64,000 nt of DNA from Bradyrhizobium sp. U87765 SZCCT0048 (GTDB taxonomy: Bacteria > Pseudomonadota > Alphaproteobacteria > Rhizobiales > Xanthobacteraceae): NCBI RefSeq assembly GCF_018131225.1, contig NZ_JAFCMM010000001.1, forward strand, positions 806,001-870,000. Reading direction: 5' to 3'. Each line of letters begins with the position of its first letter. Position 1 is the stretch's first letter. The notes under the pieces were generated by a model that made no database searches, was not told where the DNA came from, and worked only from the letters and a program-made list of their open reading frames with translations. Made by a program: the position numbers and the translations under genes. Below, one piece after another: positions 16,391 through 28,300 of this stretch.

Positions 16391-19300
16391 TCATCGCGCG
16401 ACCGACATCATGCTCCGCTCGCTGTCGGTGAGCTTGTTTTTCTGCTCCTCGCTCAGCGTGCCGCCGCCGACGATCTGGAACATGCTGTTCGGATCATAGC
16501 TCTGGCGCTGGTCGAGCGTGCGCTTCTTGTCCTTCTCCGATTGCTCCGGCGCAGTCTGATCGCCACCGCCGCCATAGCCGAGCACTTCGACCATGATGAT
16601 CGAAGCCTGCGTGTTGCCGCCGCTCTGGCTCGGCGCCTGCGTCTGCTGGGTCGCTGCCGTCGCGTTCGAGGCCGACAGGGCCATGCTGAGATTAGGCGCC
16701 TGGACGGTCGGAATACCCGACGAGTTGCCCTGCACCTGGATATTCGCGGCATTGAGAATCTGCAGCGCTGCCAGGGTCACGTTGCCGGAGACACGGATGC
16801 CCGCCTCGCCCGCATCGATGGTGCCGAGCGGAGCGATGAGATCGATGTCGCCGGGCGGCACTTCCGGGATCGGGTTGAGGGTCGCGATGCCCGCGCCGGA
16901 TGACGGCACCTGCGGCGACAGCATCGCCCGGCCATACTTGTCGTAGACGCGTTTCGGCGGCGTATAGACCGTCGTCGTCTTCGAGCCGCGGCCCGCATTG
17001 ATATCGCCGGTCGCCGACCACGCGATGATATTGCCGCCGAACGTGGTCATGATGCGCGACAGGCCGAGCAGGATGCTGTCCTGCCCGTAGATCTGGATAT
17101 TGCCCGCGCCCTGCGTGATCAGGCCGGACGACGCCGGCGGCACCAGCCCTTCGATGCCGATGACGGCGCGGCCGCCCGGCGCTAGGATCTGGATGTCGCC
17201 CCCCGACAGCGTCCGGATGCCCGAGCCACCGAACATCGTGAGATCGCCGCCATAGGCCGCCATCTCCGGGAACAGCACGGCAATCGCCTGTCGCCCGCGC
17301 AGATAGCTGCCATGGCGCTGACCACCCTCGTCGTTGTGCTCGCGGCCGCCCGCGGTGAGCTCGGCAAAATAGACGCTCCGCAGGAAGATCTGCCGCTGCT
17401 CAGGGGGCAGGCCTGCGAAGTAAGCGCGTGCCTCCACATCGGTCCCGGCGAAGCCGTAGCGCTCGCCGAGCCAGACCGCGAGCTCACGCTCATATGTTTT
17501 GGCAACCTTGCCCGGCTGGTCGGCGAGCGGCACGCCGCTGCTCGACAGGTTCGCGGGATCGAGATAGCGCGCCGCGAAGCCGTCGTAGTTCGGCCCGGAC
17601 GCACCGACGCCGGCGAGCATGGCAACACTGGCGCCGCGACGGGTGTCGCCGGTGGCGAGCGGGCCGATGCTGGTGATCGCGCCCTTGTCGGCCTGATAGA
17701 GATTGCGGCCGGCGGAGATTTCGATCGCACCGGGACCGGCGATGTCGAAGTTGGCGTTGACGATGTCCCGTCCGGCGGAGATGACCGAGACATCATTGGG
17801 GTTGCTGTGCACGATCAGATTGCCACGTGACGTGCCACCGTAATAGCTGTCGCGCGTCGCCCCGGGGGCCAGCCCGGCGCCGACGATATCGCGGCCGGCG
17901 CGCACCATGAGCGGCGCCGACGCGCTGTACCAGATGCTCAGTCCACCGGAGAACGACAGGACCTCGCCGGTGTACAGGCCGGAAATGTCGCCGCTCCTCG
18001 CGTAGAAGCGCACGGGATCGGCATCGGCCGCCCGGCCGATGGGGGTCACGGAGGTGTTCGGACCGAACACGAACAGCGACAACGGCATGACATTGCCGAC
18101 CTGATCGATCGAGCCGGTGAACGACGCGTTGGTCACCAGCGACCGGCCGAAGACGTCGACGTCGCGGCCGGCAAAAGCCGGATTGAACGGGGTCGGCATC
18201 GGCACGCCGGTGCCGGACAGGCTGAAGCCGTACTGGCCACCATAGATCGAGTTGCCGGCCAGCATTTCCAGCGTGCCATACCGCGAAGGCGCGAGGGTGA
18301 CGAAGGGATAGGGCTGGTTGTCATAGCGCAGGGACGGCGCGGCACTGGCGCCGTAGAAGATGCTGCCATTCAGCGCCGCCGCCCGCAGGATCGCCGGATA
18401 GACGACGGTGCCGTCGACCATGTTCTGGTCGGTGTTCAGGCTCGCGGCGCGAATGCTGTCCCGCTCCATCAAGGATGTCGTCGGTGTCAGGTTGCCGCCG
18501 GCCGACATCAGGTTGATCGCGGTATGCTCGGTCCACAGCGAGAACCAGCTTTCGCCGCCGCCGCCATACGAGACGCCGCCCGCGGCATAACTTCCATTGT
18601 TCGGCGACAGTGTGCGGCCGGGATCGCCGGCGCCGCCGAGGACGAGGTCACCCCGCGTATCGATGGTCATCACCGCGTCGCCGGGCACCAGTGTGAAGCC
18701 CGAATGCGCGTCCGACGCCGTCGCGGTGAACGGATCGAGCCCGCGCGGATCGAACTTGTCGACATAGGCGCCGTAGGCCAGCTTGATCCCGCCGACCGAC
18801 TGCGTGGTGACATGCAGCGCACCGCGCAGGTCGACCAGCGCTCCCGCCAACGCATGTTTCTCGCCGACATCGGACAGTGTCAGGTTCGGATTGAGGGCGC
18901 CGGCAATGCGGATGTCGATGTCGCCGCCTCCGGTCAGTGACAACGATCCGTCCGCCCCGACGCGGCCGGTGCTGCCGACCGCGACCATCAGGCCCTGGCT
19001 GCGCTCCTGACCGGTCCGTAGCGAACCCTGGCCGCCGCGCAGATCGATCGCGCCGGCGTCGCCGCCCACCCGGATCGCGATGTTGCCGCCGCCAAGCGCG
19101 CCGATGCCCGTGAAGCCGGCGACATCCGGCAGACGCGCCTGATTTCCGTCCGCGATCGCCGTGTTCGGCACATAGGTGCCGAAATTAATCCACCAGGAGG
19201 TCGGGATCGGGGTATCCACGGCGGTCGTACCCGTGCCCTGGCGCCACAGCCAGTTGCCGGTGACGACAGTGGAAGGCGTCTGGCGCCACGACTGACCGTA

Positions 19301-22300
19301 GATGTTGCCGGTGAGATTGCCCCCGGCCGCGATCAGAACGTTGCCACCCTGGTCCGGGTACCACGCCTGATAGATCGCAGTCGCCGAGGCGTAGTCGGCG
19401 CTCGCAGCGCCCAGCAGCGTGCCATCAGGGAGAAGGCCACGGGCGCGGTTGTAGGCCGCATCGACCGCCGTCGCCGTGCCGGCGGTGTAGACGCCGTAGA
19501 GCGAATCCATCCGGATATTGCCGGCCGCTGCCAGCGACAGGTTGCCGGTGCCGGTGCGGATCACACTGAACGACGGCGAAGCATATGTGGTCGTGGGCGG
19601 CATATTGATGGTGGAGAGGTTGCCCTGCCCGTAATCCCCGAAGTCCGGCGGCAGGCCGAAATCATTCCAGGTGTACTTGGGATCGCCGTACAGGGTGGCG
19701 AGTTCGAGCCGGGTCTTGAACAGCAGGTCCGACCTGCTGGTGATGCCGGGTGGCAGGCCGTTGAGATCGACGACCGCGTTGACGCCCTGCATGGTCAGGC
19801 CGAGATCGAAATGACCGGCGGCGGGATCCCAGAAGCCGGGTAGTTCCAGATCGTCCCAGCTCGACGCCCCGAGCAGCGCGATCAGCTGGCTCTCCGATTT
19901 GCCGACGAGATCGTTGACGGAAAGATTGGGATAGTCGGCGCCCCATTTGGCGAGGATCGCGAGCGCGCCCGCCATGTTGAGGTTCATGACGATGCCGCCG
20001 GAGGCCGTCCGCGAGGCATAGTGCGTATCGGCAAGAATGATATCGCCCTTGCCCAGCGGATTGCGCGCACGGACGTCCGCCGAGCCGAGATCGGCGCCCG
20101 CCGTGAACTGCATGTCCCAAGAGGTCGCGCCGGCGCCGAGCATCGGCGCGATGGCCCAGTTCTGTGACTGGCGATCGCCCGTCCGCGGACGCAGCTCGAC
20201 CCGCTGGCTTCCCACGAGCTTCACATCGGTCATGGACGGGATCAGCGATCCCGCCGCCAGCGCCAGCGGCACCGCGGCGGTCAGATCCGCAGGCAGCGGA
20301 ACGCCCTTCGGCCAGGTCAGCGCCCCGAAGCTCGCGGCGCCGCGCAACACTGTACCGGCATCGAGCTGCATGCCGGCCGACAGCGTCACCACACCGGTCA
20401 GCACCGTGCCCTTGGCGAACGCCACCGCGCCGCTCGCGTCATAGATGGTGGCATCGACGACAGTCCCTGCGGACAGCAGCAGCGTGCTCGTCAGGGTGGC
20501 GCGGACCGGCAGCACCGTGCCTGCCGGCAGGCCGTTAGCGGCACCGACCGGCAGATCGTAGTTGAGTGTCACGCCCTTCCTGAACACCGTGCCGGCATCC
20601 AGCGTGACGGCGATGGGAAGCGTCAGGTCGCCGCCATACGGCAGAATACCCGGATCGAGCACCCAGCCGTTGTCACCGGTGGTCGCCGGCGGCGGCGTGA
20701 AGCCGTCGTTGATCGAGCCGCGGATGTTGAGATTGCCGACGGCGCGGATGGCGATCGCACCGGGCTCGCCGAAACCGCGCAAGCCGGCATCGAGCCGGTT
20801 TGCGTTCGGGCCATAGCGATAGCCCGACAGGTCGAGATCGCCGGCGACCGTGAGATCGCCGTTCGGGTTCGCCGCGCTGACCTTGCTGACGACCTCGACG
20901 CCCGGACGAAGACGATAGTTGCCGAGGCCGCCGAGCCGCGCGCTCAGTGCCCCATTGGCCAGCGCCGCATCGATGAAGGCCGCGCTGTCGGTATCGATGG
21001 CGTCGAGATAGCCCTGCGTGATCTCCTGCGGCCGGTTGCCGGTCACCTCGGGCGCGGTGGCGAGCGGCGCGTCGTCATAGACGCGGAACGCGTTGACCGC
21101 GACGGTCCTGGCGCCGCGGACCGGCGGCGTCCCCTGGACGTTGACGGCAACGTCATTGGCGCCGTCGACCCCGCGGGTCCCCGCCGGCACGCCGCTGCCG
21201 CCGAGACGCGGCGCATTCAGCGTCAGCGTGCCGCGCGCGGCGCCATCGTTCTGGCGCGGCCCCGTGCCGGAAGCAACCTCCGTCCCGACGCGCAAGTCGA
21301 CGGCGGCATTGCTCGTCAATGTCAATGTGCCCTGACGCGTCGTCAGATCGACGCTCGCGCGGTTTGGTGCATCGATGATCTTGCCATAGCTGTCGAACCG
21401 CATGCCGGTGCCGTGGGCGTCCAGCAGGCCGTTGACCGTCAGATCGCCCATCGCCACGAGGCGAATGCTGCCGACCTGGACGCCGCTGGCATCGATCGTA
21501 CCGTTGACCGTGAGACTGCCGCCGTCGGCGACGATCTCGACATTGCGCGCCCTGACCTCGTTGCCGACGACGACGTCGCCCTGCTTGATCTGGAAGCGCC
21601 GCGCGCCGAACACGCCGCCGTCGTTGAGTCGCGCATTAAGCCCGGCGAAGTCGGGCAGCACCTGGGCCTGCACGGTGACGTCGGCTGCGTCATACGGCAC
21701 CAGCGTGCCGCCAGCGTCGTATCGCCCGGATGCGGTCCCGCGCAAGGCGCCGGCGAGCTCGACGCGTCCCGCGCCGTTGCCGAGGGCCGTCACGGTGATG
21801 GTGCCGGCGCGATTGCGCTCGGCGGAGACGTCAATGGTGGAGCCCGCCTCCTGGCGGATATTGCCGGCGCTGCTGCTCAGGATGAGATCACCGCCCCAGC
21901 TGTACTTGGTGATGTCGAACATCGGCACCGCGCGCCCGGCGAGATCGAGGCGTGCGTTGCCGCCGAGGACGATGTCGCCGCTGGCGTTCACGGTGAAATG
22001 CCCCGACGGCAGCACCACGCTGCTGTCGATGAGGATATTGGCGCCAGCAAGCTTGAGCTGCGCACCGAGGGCCGTGGCCGGCACGGCCGCGCCACCCGAG
22101 CCGATGATGCGGATATCGCCGCCGGCGGTGATGGTGTTGCCGGACCCGGCCGCGCCGGTCAGAAGCGGCGTCGCGACGGTCAGATTGCCGCCGCTGTACT
22201 GATAGCCTGCACCCGCGACGTATTCGCCCTGCCGGTGATAGACGCTGAGCGTGCTCTTGTTGGTCGATGTGACGTATTCGCTGGCCGTGAAAGTCACATC

Positions 22301-25300
22301 GGTGAAGCCGAGCGCGATGCGATTGTCGACAACCTGGTTGCCCGGCTGGGTGTTGGGGCCGTAGCCGAACACGATCCGGTTGGCCGCGATATTCAACCGG
22401 CCGTCGCCGAGCGTGTCTGGCATCGCCGCCCCCGGCGCCACGGCCAGGCCCGTCCAGACGAACTCTCCGGCGCGGATCGTCGCAACATCGCTGCTGCCGC
22501 CGTAGCCGTAGATCGCCGGGGTCCCGAGGACGAGGCGACCGATCCGCGACGCATCGAGCGTGACGTTGCCGAACACATTCACCGAATTGCGTGCATTCAG
22601 TGCCAGCGTCTCGAGCGCCGGTGCGCCCGTCGCGGTATTGCCCGCCAGCAGATGTGACAGGACATTCTGGTTGAGCGCGAGGCCAGCCGGCAGACGGCCT
22701 GCCGCCGCGGCGGCCGAAAGAGCCGCATCGTCGCCGAGATTGATCGCCGACAGGCCCAGCACGAGATTGCGGGTACCGTAGGAGACGTTCCCCGCCATGG
22801 CGAACGAGCCGATCGTCGCCGCGGCGATCGTGCCTTCCGAAACCAGCGTGGTCACCCCGCCGCAGCCGGCGGTGACACAGGCGCCGATCGAGATTTCGAC
22901 CTCGTCACCGGAGTTCGGCCTCGTCTCGGCCTGCATCAGATTGATCGCGCCGTTGGACAGCATGAGCACGCCATTGGCCACGAAGACATAGCCGTCTCGC
23001 GAGTTGAAGCTGCCGCGACCGCGACCGATGGTGCTGAGCGACGCGCCCTCCTCGATCGTCACCCGGCCGATCTCCTCGCGCCATGGCCGCCCACGGCTCG
23101 CGAGAAAGATCTCGCCCGCCACAAGTCGCGCACCGCTGCGCACGATGGTATCCATGGGGCTGGTTTCGATGGTCACCACGCGCCCGTTCTGGCCATAGTC
23201 CACGCCGATGGCGCCGTTCAGCACCAGACGCGGCGCATTGAGCTTGTTGATCTCGTCGGCGCTGACGGACGACCCCGACATGCCCGGCGTCGCGTTCTGG
23301 CCGGTTGCCAGTATTTCATTGACGCCGAGGAGCTGCACGATGCCGTCAAAACCATTGCTGTCGACCGCAGCACGGATGCGCAGGTCGCCGTCGAAGATCA
23401 GTTGCGCACGGCTGTCGGCCGTGCGCGGCTTCTGCAATTCGAGATTCAGCAGGCGTGCGTCGATGGTCATGGCCGCACGCGGCACGCCGACACGCACCGC
23501 ATCCGCGAGCACGAACGCATTGTAGCCCATCTCATTGTACGACGAATGGGTCCTGACGATATTGCCCGGTGTCACGGTGACGAGGCTCGGCAACGACGAA
23601 CGGATCGTCGTGTTGGCGATGCTGAGAGAGGCACTCGCGACATACGAACCGTTGCCGGTCGCCGCAACGCTGCCGCCCGGGAGGACGCGGCCGCCGATCT
23701 CGACGCGATAGGCTCCCGGGAGGAGCGCATAAGTCGACGGCATCAGCGTATAGGTGCCGGCCGCAAGGCCCGGCACGCCGTCGGGAATGGTGATCTGCCG
23801 GCCGATCCCGGGCTCGCCATAGCCCGCCTCCTGCCCCGTCGGCGCATAGAGACCGGCGCGGCCGGGCACGATGGCATAGACCTCGTTGCCGCTGGCACTG
23901 TACTTGTAGGCGGGATTGGAATTGATGAACGGTGTGGTGAGAACATCCACGGAGCCGCCGCGACCGGAGACGAATCCCGCGCCGGTCAGCTCGCCGCCGC
24001 CCGAGAGGTCCAGGATGGCGCCGGCCGGCGCGTCGACATGCAGAACGCGCAGGCTGATCGTCCCCATTTTTCCAGCGCCGAACAGCTTCGCTGCTGCGCC
24101 GTTGTAGGTGTAGGTGAGGCCGTCGCGGGTGCCGCCATAGGGCATCGTCAACCCGGCGCTGCTGACCGACGTGATGCTGCCCGGCAGAAAATGAATGACA
24201 TCGATCTGGGCGTCGTTGCTGTTCGTTGCGAACTGGAGCGTGCCCAGAGGCGCACGCACCACGCCGCCCTGATTGATGGTGCCCGCAGCGAGCGACAGTG
24301 AGCCGAACACGGAGTTCGGCATCTCGGGTGTCACCGCGCCATAGCGGCGGATATCCAGCACGCTGCCAGCGCGGATCTTGCCCTCTTCACCGATATAGCC
24401 GGCCGTGATGATGCCGAACGCGCCGGTCGCCGGATAGATCTGCTGCGCGGTCAGGGCGATGTTGGCCGAAGACTGCAGGCGGGTACTGATGTCCGTCCGG
24501 ATCGCGCCGAGCATGCGGATATCGCCGCGGCTCAACAGATCGACCAGCGCGAAGCCGCGGCGGTCGACCGTGTACTCCCGTGTCTCGATGTCCATGACCT
24601 GGCGGACGCCGAACGCGACGAAATCGCGCACGTCGATCAGGTCCGCGGTCACCCCGAACACGGCGTTGCTCGGCGTGTCCGTCGGTTTGCCATAACCGCT
24701 CTCCCACCTCACCGCGGGCAAGGTGAAGTGCTCGCGGCCGCCGCGGGTCGCGCCCGCCAGCCTCACATAGGGAGCCGAAAGCGACACGCGCGCGGCGGCG
24801 TCGGCGGCATCCGTCACGGCGTACGCGCCGGCATAGAGACGCAGGCTCTGTCGCATCCCCAGCGCGACGTCGCCATCGAACGACAGGATACCGTCGACCA
24901 GCACCGACAGGTTGTCGAAGCCGCCGGCCCTGATGCGGTCGGCCCCGACGCGCGCCGTGCCGGTGACAAGGCTTGCCCTCGCATCAGCCTTCGAGGCCGC
25001 ACCGGCGATGGCGCTGTCGCCCTGGATGTTGGCGATGACGATTTCGCGATGCCGCAGCACATCGCCGCTGAGAGTCTGCGACGGATAGTTGGGCGTTTCG
25101 AGCGCGAGCGCCAGCGTGCCGCCGGCGGCGTTCGAACCGCCAGCCGTCGCCCGCAGCGTTCCATCGAGATAGAGGCCGTGGCCCGACTTGACGACGATGC
25201 TGCCGCCGTTGCTGGCGACCGCGAGCGGCACGCTGGCCTGGAACCCCACGACAGGCGTACCAAGAACTGCGCTGGTGCCGGATGCGTCCAGCAGCGCGCC

Positions 25301-28300
25301 GGGGCGAATGACGACGAACGATGTCGGCGTGAGGGTCTGGCCGTTCTGGTCCCAGTCCAGCGCGCCACCGATCTGGATCGAGCCGCCATCGGCGACCACG
25401 CCGTAGGTCCGGCCGCGCATGTCGGTGGCCGTCACCGCACGCGCCGCCACGTCGAGAACGGCATGTTCGCCGATCCAGATCAGGCCCGCCTTGCCGCCAA
25501 TTTCCGGAACGAGGGAGCTAGTCGGCTGGGTGAGGCTGATGGTGCCGTTCGGCGCCACCAGCATGCCATCGACCGTGAAATCGACGCCCCGCAGATTTAT
25601 CGACTGGCCGGCGTCGACCACGATCGCCGCGCCTGCGCGAACATCGATCAGCCCGCTGGCGAGCTCAGTTGCCCCTTCTCCGGTTGCCGCACGAAGCGTG
25701 ACGCTCGCGCCTGCCCGCTGGGTCAGGCGCGCATTACGCGCGTCCTCGATCCACGCCGGCGGCGTCCAGACGTCGAGCGCACGCGTGGGATCCGCGCCGG
25801 TCGCGACGTCGAAAGCGCCGTCCTTGAGCCGATAGACCGGCATCGCGCCATCGATCCGCGCCCCGTCCGCGACCACGAGACCGCGACGGCCATTGATGTC
25901 GTAAGTCGAGAATCCCGTCTGGAACAGCGGCGTGCCGATCTGCAGGATCGGCTTGATGCTGGCGTCACGCTGCAACACCGCCCCGGCCGCGATGCGCGTT
26001 CCGGCCGCGAACGTCACGTCGGTCGGCGCCAGCGTGCCGACCGGAATCGTCCGGGTGACTGGTGTCAGGGAACCCAGACCGTCCGGGAAGACATCGCCCG
26101 GCAGGATATAGCCCGCGATCGCGGCCACCTGGTATTGGGGAATCGTGATCACCGTGCCCGCCGGAATGACCGGCCGCGGGTAGTTGGTCGCGCGCGGCCA
26201 GTACTGGAATTGCTGCCCGCTGCCGGTCTTGACGAAGTAGCTCGCGCCGGCGGTCGGATAGGGCGGCGTCCAGTCCGCGGCCAGCCTGACGTTCGTGAAA
26301 TTCGCGGCCGCGGTGATGCGATCGCCCGGCAGGAATACGGTGGTCGGATAGGAGTAGTCCGCCGGCAGCACCTCGCCGGCCTTGACCTGATACTCCCGAA
26401 GCAGCACGAGATCGACTGGCGCCTTCTCGCCCGCCCCGAGCACACCGTCGGTCTTCAGGATCCTGCCGCCGATGGCGATCGCCGAGCCGGATTCGACCCT
26501 GAGCGTGCCGCCGCCGCTGACGCCATAGGCGCGGATGTCGCCGTCGAGCGTCAGCAGGCCGTCGGCCTGGGGATTGAGCGGATTGGTCTGACCGGCGATC
26601 AGCGTAACGTCGCCGCCGCGGCCTCCCCTGAACTTGCCATCGGAGAGCACCGCACCTCCCGAGGACACGTCGATCGCGCTGCCCCTCTCCACGGTGATAT
26701 CGTGGGTCGATCGCAGGGTGACCGAGCCGCCGTTGATCAACGCCTGCCCGGCATCGGCAGACGAGCGCCCTTGCGCGTTGACCCAGATGCCGCGCAGGTC
26801 GAGCGTCGCACCGTCATGGACCGTGAACGATGCCGTGCCGTTCTTGAGCAGCACCTCACCAAAACCGCGACCGCCGGCGATATTGCCCTTGAAATAGTTG
26901 TCGACCGTCAGCGAGCCGCCCCGCGCGGTGACATCCGCCTTGATGTCGACCACCGGCGCGTTGAGCGTGACGCTGCCGCCATCGGCGAGCGCCAGGGCGC
27001 GATCAATCGTGATGGTGTCGGCCGAACCGACCGCAAGTCCACCGAGACGCATCGCGTTGAGGCGGCCGGCATCGAACCACGCCGTCCCGGTGCGCGCCAA
27101 CGGCAACGCATCGGCCGCGGACATGCCCGCGGTGATCGCTGCGACATCGCCGAAACGAACCTGCGAGGCGTAGAATGCGCTCTCGGTCGTTTTCGTCACA
27201 TCGAAACGGCCGAGGCCGAGCGTGCCCGCCTGCGGCGCGGCGTTCTGCACCTGCTTGAATCCGTCGGCGACATTGGCGGCGCGCGCACTCGACTGCCGTT
27301 CGCCGGTGACGACGTCGGCGAGGATCTCCGCCTCGAACACCGCTGTCGGCGTCGACAGGTTGAGGCGGCCAGCGTCGCGGCCGACCGTATAGCCGGCCTC
27401 ATAGCGCCCCGTGGTCGAACGATCGAGTGGAGAGGTCCAGATCTCGGTAAGACGGTCGATGACCTTGCCCTGGACCATATGCGTCCGCACGAAGCCGCCG
27501 GCAGGCGCGATGAACTTCATATCGGCCGGTGCATCCTCGACGCGGTAGATGCGGCCATCGGCTCCGAGCAGCGAGGTGGAAAAGATCCAGCCGCCGTCAT
27601 AACTTACCGAGCCACCGGAAATGTTGAAGGTCGCGCCCCGCTGGGCGACGACTTCCGGCGCCGCCAGGGTGATGCTGCCGCCCACGGCCGTCCACTCGCC
27701 GATGGTATGGGCCGCGTTGGCGAGATAGCCGCCGACTTCGAGCAGACCCCCCCTGGTGTAGTAGCGGTCGCCGGCATAGCCGCCGGTGCCGGCGGGCACA
27801 TAGACGAGATCGCGCACGTCGATCCAGACGTTCCGGCTGAGCAGCACGCCGCTGTCACGATTGACCGGCGAATCCCTGAGCTCGTTGCCCTGAACGTTGA
27901 CCCGCACCTGGTTGGCCGACATCGGCAGGACCACGCCCTGCACGCCCGATACGTCGAGGAATGCGCCGTTTTCAACGAAGACGCGCTTGCCCGCGCTCAC
28001 CGCGATCTGGCCACCCTGAGCCATCGTGAGCGAGCCGTTCTGGAAATTCGCCACGCCGCCGGTGACGATCTCGACGCGCGACTGATCGAGGCGGTCGGCA
28101 AGCTTGGCCAGATTGTCGAACTGTCCGAGCGCGCCCGGATTCATCCCCGAGGCGGCGATCAGCGCGTCGCGTTGCGAGTTGAGAGCCGTATCCCTCGACG
28201 CGAGTTCGGGCAGGATCGCGCTGACGCTGCGCCCGGTCAGCGTGACGCTGCCGTTGCCGTCGCTCAGGGCGTTCAGCAGATGGATGGTGCCGCGCTGATT